From Acidithiobacillus thiooxidans ATCC 19377 (GTDB taxonomy: Bacteria > Pseudomonadota > Gammaproteobacteria > Acidithiobacillales > Acidithiobacillaceae): DNA of 64,000 bases. The stretch is taken from the NCBI RefSeq assembly GCF_009662475.1, contig NZ_CP045571.1, positions 1,796,501-1,860,500 on the forward strand, written 5' to 3'. Numbering within the stretch: position 1 is the stretch's first letter; every line of letters starts with the position of its first letter. The translations under genes were made by a program, and so were the position numbers. Shown piece after piece: positions 33,359 through 43,405 of this stretch. The notes beneath the pieces were generated by a model, which made no database searches, was not told the DNA's origin, and worked only from the letters and a program-made list of their open reading frames with translations.

Positions 33359-33427
33359 GCGCCCAGTTTAAGCCTAGAAACCTTTTATTGATCGTCGATA
33401 TTGCTGATACTGATTGCAGAGGGTGAT

Positions 33428-34807
33428 TTACAACAGGTTGCGTGCAGCCTTGCCGATACCTTCGGCGGACATTGGATGCTGATCGGCAAATCGCGCCAGG
33501 TCATAGGCCGTCATTCCGCCCGCAATGGCCGTACCCACCTGTCCAATCAGGCTGCCTGCATCAATCCCCACAATCCATGCCCCGCGAATCCGCAAACTGC
33601 CGGGCTCAAAAAAGAGCCGGATTTCGCCATCCAGACGTTCCAGAATCTGCGCTCTGGAGTCCTCTGAAAAGGCATAGCGGGCTTCCAGCAAAGATCCAGG
33701 AGAGACCTTGGCCGGTGTCAGGCCGATGTAGGCTGCTGCCGGCAAGGTGAATATCGTTGTCGGCACATGGTCAAAATCCGCATAATCCGTAGGAACGTTC
33801 CCCGCCAGAATATTGTGGCCTGCCACCAGAGACTGACGCACTGCTGCGTGAAAAAGTGGTACCCGTCCATTGACATCCCCTGCTGCATAAATATGCGGAA
33901 AGCGGGTTTGCAGGCTGGGGCCCACCTGAATACCATGATGATCAAACGCAATGCCCAGGGCTTCTGCACCCTCTGGAATGACCGGACGACGCCCCACGGC
34001 GAGCAGGACGGCATCGACCTCCTGATTTTGTTCCTTGCCGTCCTCAAGCCAGACAACACGACGACCACTGCCTGTATTCTCAACGCGTTGCACCTCTACA
34101 TTGGTGCGAAGTTCAAGCCCTTTGGGTAGTAAAGGCAGCAGCAGGTTGACCATGCCTGGATCCATGCCATTCAGGATTTGTGCGCCTTTTTGCAGCAAGG
34201 TAACTTCCGTACCCAAGGCAGCAAAAAATGTCGCTGTTTCCAGCCCTATGTAGCCACCGCCGATAACCAGCAGTTTTTCGGGCAAAGCCCGCATGGCTGG
34301 CGAAGGTTTATAAAGATCATGACTGGTCAGGCACCATTCAGCACCGGGCAAGGGCGGAATGAACACGTCCGAGCCACTGGCGATCAGGATATGCCGGGCA
34401 TGATAGGTATCCGTTCCCGCATCTGAATCTACTTTCACCGTATGGGGATCTAACAGGCGCGCTACGCCCTTAATCAAGCGGATAAGAGGTTCTGCGGCCA
34501 GTTCCGCTGCGTGCTGGGCATAACGCCGCTCCTGAATGGCATCTTTATGCTGCATCAGGGCGGCAAAATCCACGTGCAGATTGCCGCCCAGTCCGTAGGG
34601 CTGAAAACGCTGGGCATCCTGGTAAAAAGCGGCTGTTTCCCGAACCGCCTTGGAAGGAACACAACCTTCATACAGACAGTTACCACTCATGACCCCCTTC
34701 GGATCGACCATGAGTACCTTCTTTCCAGCTTTTGCCAGACGAAAAGCGGCCGGATAGGCGGCGCCACCTGCACCTACGCATAACAAATCCACTTCCTGAA
34801 CAGTCAT
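33428..34807 (-). CDS. lpdA: Dihydrolipoyl dehydrogenase-like flavoprotein (E3)
   Basis: A 459-residue pyridine nucleotide-disulfide oxidoreductase starting at ATG 34807 (GGAGGG seven bases upstream; a longer frame lacks a site). FAD-binding VDLLCVGAGGAAYPAAFRLA, redox-active disulfide Cys44/Cys49 in GNCLYEGCVPSKA, NAD-binding LLVIGGGYIGLETATFFAAL, and the C-terminal catalytic His-Glu pair in ADQHPMSAEG. It would reoxidise the lipoyl group of the pyruvate dehydrogenase encoded on the other strand 3 kb away, where no E3 gene is present. The disulfide motif CLYEGC differs from the usual CLNVGC. Confidence 0.85.
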   Translation of the reverse strand: MTVQEVDLLCVGAGGAAYPAAFRLAKAGKKVLMVDPKGVMSGNCLYEGCVPSKAVRETAAFYQDAQRFQPYGLGGNLHVDFAALMQHKDAIQERRYAQHAAELAAEPLIRLIKGVARLLDPHTVKVDSDAGTDTYHARHILIASGSDVFIPPLPGAEWCLTSHDLYKPSPAMRALPEKLLVIGGGYIGLETATFFAALGTEVTLLQKGAQILNGMDPGMVNLLLPLLPKGLELRTNVEVQRVENTGSGRRVVWLEDGKEQNQEVDAVLLAVGRRPVIPEGAEALGIAFDHHGIQVGPSLQTRFPHIYAAGDVNGRVPLFHAAVRQSLVAGHNILAGNVPTDYADFDHVPTTIFTLPAAAYIGLTPAKVSPGSLLEARYAFSEDSRAQILERLDGEIRLFFEPGSLRIRGAWIVGIDAGSLIGQVGTAIAGGMTAYDLARFADQHPMSAEGIGKAARNLL

Positions 34808-35057
34808 TTTGCAGCCCTCCACGTTGAATCCAATCCTGCAAAGCCTAGCACAAGCAAACAAAAGAAACAGGCAGATATGAATATATCATTAAAATTCATG
34901 ATGATTCTTTCACCTTGTCTATACTCATGGTCACGAATATGGCGAAGTCAGATTGCCCGAACGAATCTTGTGCTATCTTATATTAGGATATTGAGATTTG
35001 AATTGTGAGCTGGTCAGATTTTTTCTGTAGAGAATTTTCATAAAGGGAGACCGTCGC

Positions 35058-37609
35058 ATGCAACCGGTTGATGCAAAAAGTTTTGAAAGCCTGGATTTGA
35101 ATGCCAGCTTTCAGGCTCTGGAAAGTAGCGATAAAGGTTTAAGCAGCAGTGAAGCCAGTACCCGCCTGGCGCAATTTGGCAGCAACCTGTTGGAAGAAAA
35201 AGAAACTCCGCTCTGGCGTAGATTAATTTCCTATTTTTGGGCACCCATTCCCTGGATGATAGAGGTTGCGGCCGTTTTATCGGCCATCAACGGCGACTGG
35301 AAGAGCTTTTTTGTCATTTTTGCCATGCTGCTCATCAACGGTGGCATTGGTTTTTGGGAAGAAAAAGGTGCCAATGACGCCCTCAAGGCGCTGAAAAATC
35401 AACTGGCGCTCAAAGCGCGGGTCTTGCGCGATCAGCAATGGCAAAGCATTGACGCAGCGCAACTGGTGCCGGGTGACGTCGTTCGTCTGCGCTTGGGGGA
35501 TATTCTACCGGCGGATATCAAACTCATTTCCGGTGATTATCTGTCCGTGGATCAGTCTGCCCTGACGGGCGAGTCCTTACCGGTGAACAAAAAATCCGGA
35601 GACGTGGCCTACTCAGGAAATATTGCCAAGCAGGGTGAAATGCTGGGGCTGGTCTATGAAACCGGCTCTGCAACTTTTTTCGGACGTACGGCGAGTCTGG
35701 TGCAAAAAGCCGTACTTAATATCGGTAACTTTTTAATTGTTCTGGCTCTATCCCTTTCGTTATTGCTGATTGTTGTAGAATTAGTCCGTGGCTTGCCGTT
35801 TTTGACCCTGCTGACTTTTGTCCTGGTTGTGGTAGTGGCTTCCATTCCGGTCGCCATGCCGGCGGTATTGTCCGTCACCATGGCTCTGGGGGCTCTGGCC
35901 CTATCGCGCATGAAGGCCATTGTTTCCAAATTGACTTCCATTGAGGAAATGGCCGGGGTGGATATTCTCTGCTCGGATAAAACTGGAACCTTAACCCAAA
36001 ACAAGATCACCCTGGGGGAAAGCGCCCTGTTTGCCGCGCAGAATGAACAGGAACTCATTCTTGCGGCGGCCTTGGCCAGTAAGGCGGAAGACGCGGACGC
36101 CATTGATAATGCCGTGCTTGCCGGACTTCCCGATCGCGACAAAACCCTCGCGGCTTTCACTCAGGACAAATTCATTCCTTTTGATCCCATCTCCAAGCGT
36201 ACGGAAGGGCAACTTCACGGAAGCGACGGGAAAAAGTTTCGGGTGAGCAAAGGGGCGCCTCAAGTTCTCATTGAAATGGCCAAACTGGCTGATGCTGAAC
36301 GTGCCAAGGCCGAAAAAGTGGTGGAGGATGCCGCCGCCAAGGGGTTTCGTACGCTGGGCGTGGTCCGTTCCGACGATGATGCGCAGAACTGGCGTTTTCT
36401 CGGGATTCTTTCGTTGCTGGATCCGCCCCGGGTCGATTCCAAGCAGACCATTATGGAAGCGCAGGAACATGGTATTGAAGTCAAGATGGTGACGGGTGAT
36501 CATCAGGCCATTGCCAGTGAAATTGCCGGTCAATTGAACCTGGGCACGCATATTCTGACCGTGGATGACCGGCTCTCGAAATTTGCCGAGGGCGGGGTAC
36601 TTCCCCAGGCACTGGGCGATGAAATTGAACACTCCGATGGCTTTGCCCAGGTGTTTCCTGAACATAAATATGCCATTGTCAAAGCCCTGCAGCAACGCGG
36701 GCATATTGTCGCCATGACCGGCGATGGCGTGAATGATGCGCCGGCGCTCAAACAGGCCGATGTGGGGATTGCTGTGTCGGGTGCCACCGACGCGGCACGC
36801 GGTGCTGCCGCCCTGATTCTGACAGCCCCGGGCCTGAATGTGATCGTCAAGGCCGTCGAGGAGGCGCGACGCATTTTTGAGCGGATGACCAGTTATACGG
36901 TTTATCGCATCGCCATGACGCTGGATATTCTGTTTTTTGTGGTCATTGCCATGCTGATTTTCAACTCTTATCCGTTGACTGCCATCATGGTGGTTCTGCT
37001 TTCCCTGCTCGATGATATTCCCATCATGACCATTGCCTGGGACCATACCGCCGTACAGAAATCCCCCGTTCATTGGGAAATGCCGAGAGTGCTGAGTCTG
37101 TCTTCAGCCATGGGGCTTCTGGCTTTTGCGGGGACCTTTGGGCTTTATCTCCTTACCCGCTTTGTGTTTCATATTCCTCTGCCGGAAGCACAAAGCATCA
37201 TGTTCCTGCAGCTGATTGCCGGGGGACATCTCATGTTGTTCCTGACCCGGGTGCGCGGGCCTTTCTGGCGCCCCCCTACCCTGCGCCCATTCTCCTGCTG
37301 GCCATCCTGGGCACCCAGATTGTCGGCGTGGCGATTGTCGGTTTTGGCTGGCTGATGACGGCGGTGCCCTGGACGACCATTGGCCTGGTATGGGCATACA
37401 ACGTAGTGTGGATGCTGCTGGCCGACTTTGCCAAGTTGGGCATTCACCGCCTGATGGATCATGAGGCAGCCCACCAGAGTCGGTTTTTGCGCACTCTCAA
37501 TCATTCTCTGCATCCCGCCCTGACACAGCTGGAACGGGATGGTGCCGGCTTTCAACGAAACATTCGGCAGGCTTTTACCCATTTTATGAGAGGTGGAGAT
37601 TCAAAATAA
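35058..37609 (+). CDS. Plasma-membrane-type P-type H+-ATPase, frame interrupted near 37,276
   Basis: A type IIIA P-type ATPase that would export protons using ATP. Visible: SLVPGDVV-like AAQLVPGDVVRLRLGDILPA, the DQSALTGESLPV actuator loop, phosphorylation motif ILCSDKTGTLTQNK, TGDGVNDAPALKQADVGIAV and the IIIA-type YRIAMTLDILFFVV membrane part. The frame from ATG 35058 (AAGGGAGA upstream) runs to a stop at 37355, but residues after VRGPFWRPP are nonsense. The natural C-terminus, starting YPAPILLLAILGTQIVGVAI and ending HFMRGGDSK at 37609, is in the next frame. One missing C in the six-C run 37271-37276 explains the break: a true mutation, a phase-variable tract or a sequence error. Confidence 0.88.
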
Positions 37610-37646
37610 TGTTCTCTTATTGCACCCCCTGATTCGGAGAAATACC

Positions 37647-37997
37647 ATGACCGCTAAAGATCGACTTACCGAAGTACATCAGTTGATGGAAAATCTCAAG
37701 CAGGATTATCCCTCGGAAATCAATTCCTTTTTGGGTTTTATGGGAAAGGCGGAAGGAAACCCGGCCCTGAGTGCGGCACAAAAGGAGTTGATCAACGTGG
37801 CTCTGTCCGTCGCTGCGCAATGTGAATGGTGCATTGCCTTGCATACCAAAAGCGCCATTGAAGCCGGGGCCAGTTGCGATGAAATCATGAGTGCCGGTTT
37901 CATGGCGGTCATTATGCATGGCGGCCCTGCCTTGATGTATCTGGTGCCGCTGAGCAAGGCGCTGGATGAATTCCTGCCGGAGAACACCCATGGATAG
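37647..37997 (+). CDS. AhpD/carboxymuconolactone decarboxylase-like protein
   Basis: A 116-residue protein from ATG 37647 (GGAGA upstream). The AhpD-type redox motif is QCEWCIALH, with Cys59, Cys62 and a His four residues on, followed by TKSAIEAGASCDEIMSAGFM. In AhpD this disulfide is kept reduced by lipoylated E2 and lipoamide dehydrogenase, which fits its place at the head of the pyruvate dehydrogenase genes: its 3' end overlaps the E1alpha start. A lipoyl-dependent alkyl hydroperoxide reductase role is likely (inference from family and context). Confidence 0.85.
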   Translation: MTAKDRLTEVHQLMENLKQDYPSEINSFLGFMGKAEGNPALSAAQKELINVALSVAAQCEWCIALHTKSAIEAGASCDEIMSAGFMAVIMHGGPALMYLVPLSKALDEFLPENTHG

Positions 37998-39054
37998 ACT
38001 GCAAATGCGCGCCATGCTCCGGGATATGCTCCGCGCCCGGGCTTTTGAAGAGGCCGCCGCCCAGGGATATGCCCAGGGCCAGATTGCCGGATTTTTGCAC
38101 CTGTATCCGGGAGAGGAGGCGGTAGCCGTGGGGGTGCTGCATGCCGCCGAGCCCGGGGACTATGTGGTCAGCACTTATCGGGAGCATGTCCATGCCCTGG
38201 TCCGGGGGATTCCTGCGCGGGAAATCATGGCGGAACTGCAGGGCAAAATTACCGGCATCAGCAAAGGGATGGGCGGTTCCATGCATCTGTTTGATGCCAG
38301 TCGGCGCTTTCTGGGGGGCTACGCCATTGTCGGCGAAACCTTTCCCATCGCTTTGGGAGCAGCTTACGCCGTCGCCTACCGCCGTCTGCCGGAAGCCGTG
38401 ATCTGCTTTTTTGGCGATGGCGCGGTCAACCAGGGGACCTTCCATGAATCCCTCAATATGGCGGCGCTCTGGAAACTCCCCATTCTTTTTGTCTGTGAGA
38501 ACAATCATTATCAGATCGGTACGGAAATTCACCGTCATTCTGCCGTGACTGAAGTGTATAAACGTGCCTGCAGCTATGGGATTCCGGCGGAAAAAGTCGA
38601 TGGCATGGATGTTCTTGCGGTGCATGCCGCTGCCCGCAAGGCGCTGGAGCGGGTTCGCAGCAGCGACGGCCCGCAATTTCTGGAGCTAGAAACCTACCGC
38701 TATCGCGGGCACTCCATGGCGGATCCGGCGAGCTATCGCCCCAATGTGGAACTGAATGCCTATCAGGCTAACGATCCCATTGCCGCAGCCATCCACGAAG
38801 CAGAATCCGCTTATCCATCACCTGAAGCCATGGCTGCCGCAGGAGCCGACTGCATTAGCCACTTTAGTGACCATTGCTGCCAGGAAGGTCATCTCGACGA
38901 GGCGGAAATCACCCGTTTGCGTCAGGAAGTGCAAACGGAAGTGGAAGACGCCGTCCGTTTTGCCCAACAAAGTGCGGAGCCGGACATGCAGGATGTCTGG
39001 TCCGTCTTTCATCACAATCGTCGTTATGAAGTACTGATGGAGACAGCCCAATGA
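37990..39054 (+). CDS. pdhA: Pyruvate dehydrogenase E1 component, alpha subunit
   Basis: A 354-residue protein starting at ATG 37990, which overlaps the previous stop and has GGAGA upstream. The thiamine diphosphate motif is FGDGAVNQG followed by the asparagine-containing LPILFVCENNHYQIGT. GISKGMGGSMHLFD and YRYRGHSMADPASYR are the substrate-channel and phosphorylation-loop regions of E1alpha. With E1beta it decarboxylates pyruvate and acetylates lipoyl-E2. Heterotetrameric type. The order E1alpha, E1beta, E2 follows with four-base overlaps. Confidence 0.93.
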   Translation: MDRLQMRAMLRDMLRARAFEEAAAQGYAQGQIAGFLHLYPGEEAVAVGVLHAAEPGDYVVSTYREHVHALVRGIPAREIMAELQGKITGISKGMGGSMHLFDASRRFLGGYAIVGETFPIALGAAYAVAYRRLPEAVICFFGDGAVNQGTFHESLNMAALWKLPILFVCENNHYQIGTEIHRHSAVTEVYKRACSYGIPAEKVDGMDVLAVHAAARKALERVRSSDGPQFLELETYRYRGHSMADPASYRPNVELNAYQANDPIAAAIHEAESAYPSPEAMAAAGADCISHFSDHCCQEGHLDEAEITRLRQEVQTEVEDAVRFAQQSAEPDMQDVWSVFHHNRRYEVLMETAQ

Positions 39055-40043
39055 ACGAGCTATTTTATTGGCAAGCGCTGAATCGGGCCATGGATGCCGA
39101 AATGGCGGCGGATGAAAGTGTCATCACCCTGGGTGAAGACGTGGGTCTTTATGGCGGAACCTATCGGGTGACGGAAGGACTCATGGCCAAATATGGCGAA
39201 TGGCGCGTGCGCGACACCCCCATTTCCGAAAACAGTTTTACCGGCCTCGGTGTGGGCGCGGCAATGCTGGGTCTGCGCCCGGTGGTCGAAATCATGACCA
39301 TCAATTTTGCTCTGTTTGCCATTGACGCCATCATCAACATGGCCGCCAAGATCCCGTTCATGTCCGGAGGGCAATTTCCCATGCCCCTGACCATTCGCAT
39401 GCCGGGTGGCATTGCCCGGCAACTGGGTGCCCAGCATTCCCAGCGCCTGGAGCATACTCTGATGAACGTGCCCGGATTGCGGATAGCCGTTCCGGCCACG
39501 CCTCAGGATGCCTACTGGCAATTACGCCAGGCCATTCATAGTGATGACGCGCTCATTGTTCTAGAGCATGAACTGCTCTATTTCACCAAGGATCATGTTG
39601 ATGAGGCGGCTGTTGCCCCGCCTATTCATCAGGCTTTGCTCCGCCGTCAGGGACGGGACATTACCTGTATTGCTTATTCCCGGATGGTGATGCTGGCTCT
39701 GGAAGCTGCGGATATTCTGGCCAAGGAAGGCATTGCCATGACGGTCATTGATTTGCGCAGTCTGGCACCCATTGACTGGGAGACCTGTGTGCAATCCGTC
39801 AAGCAAACCCATCACTGTCTGATTGTGGAAGAGGACTGTCGTTTTGCCGGAGCCGGTGCGGAATTGAGCGCCACCCTTCAGGAGCGCTGCTTTTATTTTC
39901 TGGATCGCCCCATCCAGAGGGTCGCTGGACTGGATATCCCCACGCCCTTCAATGGTCAGCTCGAAGCAGCCAGTATCCCGCGTACGGCAGACATCATTAC
40001 GGCAGCCCGGCAAATGCTGGGCTCGCAGGGAGGTCAATCATGA
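39051..40043 (+). CDS. pdhB: Pyruvate dehydrogenase E1 component, beta subunit
   Basis: A 330-residue E1beta starting at ATG 39051 (ATGA overlap). Characteristic stretches: ALNRAMDAEMAADESVITLG, EDVGLYGGTYRVTEGL, RVRDTPISENSFTGLGVGAA and RLGAQHS-like RQLGAQHSQRLE. The C-terminal transketolase-like domain has VIDLRSLAPIDWETCVQSVK and a conserved EEDCRFAGAGAE. Complete. Confidence 0.93.
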   Translation: MNELFYWQALNRAMDAEMAADESVITLGEDVGLYGGTYRVTEGLMAKYGEWRVRDTPISENSFTGLGVGAAMLGLRPVVEIMTINFALFAIDAIINMAAKIPFMSGGQFPMPLTIRMPGGIARQLGAQHSQRLEHTLMNVPGLRIAVPATPQDAYWQLRQAIHSDDALIVLEHELLYFTKDHVDEAAVAPPIHQALLRRQGRDITCIAYSRMVMLALEAADILAKEGIAMTVIDLRSLAPIDWETCVQSVKQTHHCLIVEEDCRFAGAGAELSATLQERCFYFLDRPIQRVAGLDIPTPFNGQLEAASIPRTADIITAARQMLGSQGGQS

Positions 40044-41257
40044 AAAACCCCATTACTATGCCGGTATTGTCGGATACCATGCAAACCGGTCGGCTGACGC
40101 GCTGGAACAAGTCCGTTGGCGATGCCATCAAAAAGGGCGAGGCTGTTGCCGAAGTGGAAACCGATAAAGCGGTCCTGGACGTGGAGGCCTTTGCGGATGG
40201 CTTTCTGGCTGGGCCACTGGCGGCTACGGATACGGATATTCCGGTTCGCCAGGTTATCGGGTATATCGTTGATCAAAAAGAGGCGCCTGTTAAGCCTGCC
40301 GCGCCTGAGCCTCATGCGGCCGTTGCGGATGCTGCACCAGTGCCGGAACCGGAACCGGCTGCGCGAATTGCGGCGCCGGGAACAGCAAATCCCGTTCCAT
40401 CGCCGTCCCAAGCAATCCCTTCCGCACCGATAAGGCAAAACACCGGGACAATTTCTGCAAAACCCGGCGACCATGCCGACGGGGCATTGATTTCTCCCTA
40501 CGCCCGCGCTCTGGCGGCGGATCTGAATCTGGATCTCCAGCAGATCACGCCAGGACCTGATGGTGTGATTCATGCCAGTCAGGTACTGGCCGCAGCCTTG
40601 GCGCCTCAGGACGCGGACTTGCGCATGGGTCCACCCTACCAGATCGAAAAGCCCAGTGCCCTGCGGGCTACCGTGGCCCGCAACATGTCAGCCACCCTCC
40701 AGACGCCGACCTTTTTGATCGGCAGCCGCTTCAATTTGAGCGCGCTGCACGCAAGTGCCAAAACGGCCAAACTCAGCTTTACCTTGGCACTGGGCAGAGC
40801 CTGCGCCCTCACCGTGGCTGAAGATCCCTGGTTCAATCAGGTCTGGACCCGCCAGGGACTGGCCAAACGGCAAAGGGTTGATCTGGGCATCGCTGTGGAC
40901 ACTGGTGAAGGTCTGATTACCCCGGTGCTGCGGGATGCCGCCCGCAGAACAATGCCGGAACTCGCTGAGGATTGGCGCATATTGCTGGGCAAGGTCAAAA
41001 AAGGCCGAGTTACACCCAATGACTATCAGGGCGCCAGTTTTTATCTGTCCAATCTGGGAATTTTTCCGGAGATTGAGCGCTTCAATGCCATTGTCCCCAC
41101 GGGGGCAGCAGCCATTCTGGCGGTAGCGGCTGCTGATAGTGACGGGCTGACGGATTTCACCTTGAGTTGTGATCATCGGGTTATTTTCGGTGCGGATGCG
41201 GCGCGTTTTCTGCAACGCCTGGGCAAGCGTCTGGAGGACCTCTCTTGGCTGACATAA
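40040..41257 (+). CDS. pdhC: Dihydrolipoamide acetyltransferase E2 of the pyruvate dehydrogenase complex
   Basis: A 405-residue E2 with one N-terminal lipoyl domain (Lys43 in AEVETDKAVLDVEAF), a Pro/Ala-rich linker, a peripheral-subunit-binding domain (ISPYARALAADLNLDLQQIT) and a C-terminal catalytic domain (KPSALRATVARNMSATLQTP to LSCDHRVIFGADAARFL). In the catalytic HRxxDG motif the Asp position is Phe (HRVIFG), which is unusual and may lower or change acyltransferase activity. Starts with an ATGA overlap and overlaps the acetate kinase start by 13 bp. Confidence 0.9.
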   Translation: MKNPITMPVLSDTMQTGRLTRWNKSVGDAIKKGEAVAEVETDKAVLDVEAFADGFLAGPLAATDTDIPVRQVIGYIVDQKEAPVKPAAPEPHAAVADAAPVPEPEPAARIAAPGTANPVPSPSQAIPSAPIRQNTGTISAKPGDHADGALISPYARALAADLNLDLQQITPGPDGVIHASQVLAAALAPQDADLRMGPPYQIEKPSALRATVARNMSATLQTPTFLIGSRFNLSALHASAKTAKLSFTLALGRACALTVAEDPWFNQVWTRQGLAKRQRVDLGIAVDTGEGLITPVLRDAARRTMPELAEDWRILLGKVKKGRVTPNDYQGASFYLSNLGIFPEIERFNAIVPTGAAAILAVAAADSDGLTDFTLSCDHRVIFGADAARFLQRLGKRLEDLSWLT

Positions 41258-42432
41258 CCCAGATTCTCTCCATCAATAGCGGCTCTTCTTCCATCAAGTT
41301 TGCCCTGTTTGCTTTCGGAGCAGGGCTTGAGGAGCAGCAGCTTGACGGGGCCGTAGAACGCATTGGTCAAAGCATGGGGAGGATATGGCTGGAACAGGCC
41401 GGTCAGCGGGTATTGGACCGACAACAAGCCTTTGTGGATCAATCGGCCGCCCTGCAGGCGGTTGTCGCAGTGCTATCCGAACTGGGTATCACCCATCCCG
41501 ATGCTATCGGTCACCGGATTGTTTCCGGAGGACCCCATCAGCAGGCCCATGTATGCATTGACGCGACCGTCCTGAAGGATCTCCGTGATGCCCTGGCTTT
41601 TGCCCCCCTGCATTTACCGGCCGAAATTGCGGCCATCGAGTCTTTGCAAAAAATCTGGCCGGAAAAACCTCAGGTCGCCTGTCTGGACACGGCATTTCAT
41701 CACAGCATGCCGGAACTGGCCGCACGCCTGCCGCTGCCGCGCAATCTCTGGCAGGAAGGGGTGCGCAAATATGGCTTTCATGGTCTTTCTTACGAGTACA
41801 TTGTCAGTCAGCTTCCGGATCAGGGGAAAGCGCCTACCATCATTGCCCACCTGGGGAATGGGGCCAGCATGGCGGCGGTTGCCGATGGCCGTTGTCTGGA
41901 CACCACCATGGGCTTGACCCCTACTGGAGGCCTGGTCATGGGTACCCGCTCCGGGGATCTGGATCCGGGCATACTTCTTTATTTGATGGCTGAAAAAGGG
42001 TATAGCGCGCCGCAACTGGAACGGCTGCTCAATCATCTTTCTGGCTTGCTGGGGATTTCGGCCTGCAGCGGGGATATGCAGGTATTATTGCGGCAGCGGG
42101 AAAACAATCCCCATGCAGCGGAGGCTATTGCCCAGTTTGCCTACAGTGCCCGCAAGCATATCGGCAGTCTCATGGCGGTGCTGGGCAGTGTTCAGCGCCT
42201 GATTTTTACCGGCGGCATCGGCGAACACGCGGCGGCCGTGCGCTGGGCCATCTGTCGGCCCCTGGAGGCCCTGGGCTTTCATCTCGACCCGGAGGCCAAT
42301 GCTGCTGTCGCTCAGGAGGCTCGCAGGATTTCGGCCCCGGAAAGCCCCGTTGAGGTGCTGGTGGTGCCTACCGACGAAGATCTGATGATTGCGCGCCATA
42401 CCCTGCGCCTACTGGGCACGGGTACCCCATGA
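41245..42432 (+). CDS. ackA: Acetate kinase
   Basis: A 395-residue acetate/propionate kinase family protein. The start is TTG at 41245, supported by GGAGG eight bases upstream and by lack of an ATG giving a complete N-terminus. Signatures: ILSINSGSSSIKFALF, GHRIVSGGP, FDTAFH-like CLDTAFHHSMPELA, KYGFHGLSYEYI, HLGNGASMAAVADGRCLDTT and FTGGIGEHAAAVR. It transfers phosphate from acetyl phosphate to ADP. With the following phosphotransacetylase it converts acetyl-CoA to acetate plus ATP. Confidence 0.93.
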   Translation: MADITQILSINSGSSSIKFALFAFGAGLEEQQLDGAVERIGQSMGRIWLEQAGQRVLDRQQAFVDQSAALQAVVAVLSELGITHPDAIGHRIVSGGPHQQAHVCIDATVLKDLRDALAFAPLHLPAEIAAIESLQKIWPEKPQVACLDTAFHHSMPELAARLPLPRNLWQEGVRKYGFHGLSYEYIVSQLPDQGKAPTIIAHLGNGASMAAVADGRCLDTTMGLTPTGGLVMGTRSGDLDPGILLYLMAEKGYSAPQLERLLNHLSGLLGISACSGDMQVLLRQRENNPHAAEAIAQFAYSARKHIGSLMAVLGSVQRLIFTGGIGEHAAAVRWAICRPLEALGFHLDPEANAAVAQEARRISAPESPVEVLVVPTDEDLMIARHTLRLLGTGTP

Positions 42433-42478
42433 ATCTCAATACGTTGTATGAATAAACCCAACCCCGGAGGAAACCAGG

Positions 42479-43405
42479 ATGGCATATCCACACTTTGACG
42501 ATCTGCTTGCTGCCATAGCACCCCTCCCGGACATTCCGGTAGCGGTGGTAGATGCGGCCGAGGAACATGTCCTCCTGGGTGCCTGCGAGGCCAAAAAACA
42601 AAGCATCGTTGAACCCATTCTCATCGGCGATCCTGATAAAATCCGTCATCTGCTCCAACAGATGGGGGCCGATTCGGGTACTTGTCCCAACTTTCAGATT
42701 GTCGCCGCCGACAATCCCGATGATGCCGCCGACAAGGGCGTGGAAATGGTCCTTTCGGGAGCAGCAAAAGCGCTGATGAAAGGGCATTTGCATAGTGATG
42801 CCTTTCTCCATCCCATTCTCGCCAAGCTCCGTACGGAAAAACGGCTTTCTCATATATTCGTTACCGACATTTCCAGCTATCACAAACTGCTGCTGATAAC
42901 CGATGCGGCCATCAATATCACCCCGGATTTGCCAACCAAAGCCGCCATTCTGCAAAATGCCATCGATCTGGCACATATTCTGGACGTAGCGCATCCCAAG
43001 GCCGCCATTCTCTCGGCGGTGGAAGTCGTCAATCCGGCCATTGCCTCCACCGTCGATGCCGCCTGCCTCTCCAAAATGGCCGAGCGCGGTCAGATTACCG
43101 ATGCACTGGTCGATGGACCCCTGGCTTTTGATAATGCCATTTCCAGGGAATCGGCGCAGATCAAAGGCATCCGTAGCGAAGTCGCAGGAGATGCCGATAT
43201 CCTGCTGGTACCCGATCTGGTTTCCGGCAACATTCTCGCCAAAGACCTGGAATATCTGGCCGGCGCGACCATGGCTGGCATTGTCATGGGGGCCAGAGTG
43301 CCCGTCATCCTCACCTCCCGGTCTGATCCGGCCCGGGCCAGACTGGTTTCGGCGGCCCTGGCGGCACTGATTCATTACCATAAAACAGGAGCCCATTCCC
43401 AATGA
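42479..43405 (+). CDS. Phosphate acetyl/butyryltransferase family protein
   Basis: A 308-residue Pta/Ptb-type enzyme with GGAGG before ATG 42479. It has the short single-domain form (no N-terminal P-loop domain): VVDAAEEHVLLGACEAKKQS, MKGHLHSDAFLHPIL, VEVVNPAIASTVDA, VDGPLAFDNAISRESAQIKG and VPDLVSGNILAKDLEYLAGA. It forms acetyl (or butyryl) phosphate from the acyl-CoA made by the upstream pyruvate dehydrogenase and feeds the adjacent kinase. Acetyl specificity is inferred from context. Confidence 0.88.
   Translation: MAYPHFDDLLAAIAPLPDIPVAVVDAAEEHVLLGACEAKKQSIVEPILIGDPDKIRHLLQQMGADSGTCPNFQIVAADNPDDAADKGVEMVLSGAAKALMKGHLHSDAFLHPILAKLRTEKRLSHIFVTDISSYHKLLLITDAAINITPDLPTKAAILQNAIDLAHILDVAHPKAAILSAVEVVNPAIASTVDAACLSKMAERGQITDALVDGPLAFDNAISRESAQIKGIRSEVAGDADILLVPDLVSGNILAKDLEYLAGATMAGIVMGARVPVILTSRSDPARARLVSAALAALIHYHKTGAHSQ

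Noticed and set aside
36000-37073. Long leftward open frame of about 360 codons inside the first H+-ATPase gene
   Set aside because: It lies fully antisense to well-supported ATPase motifs, and its translation is low-complexity His/Asn/Gly-rich sequence typical of antisense shadows.
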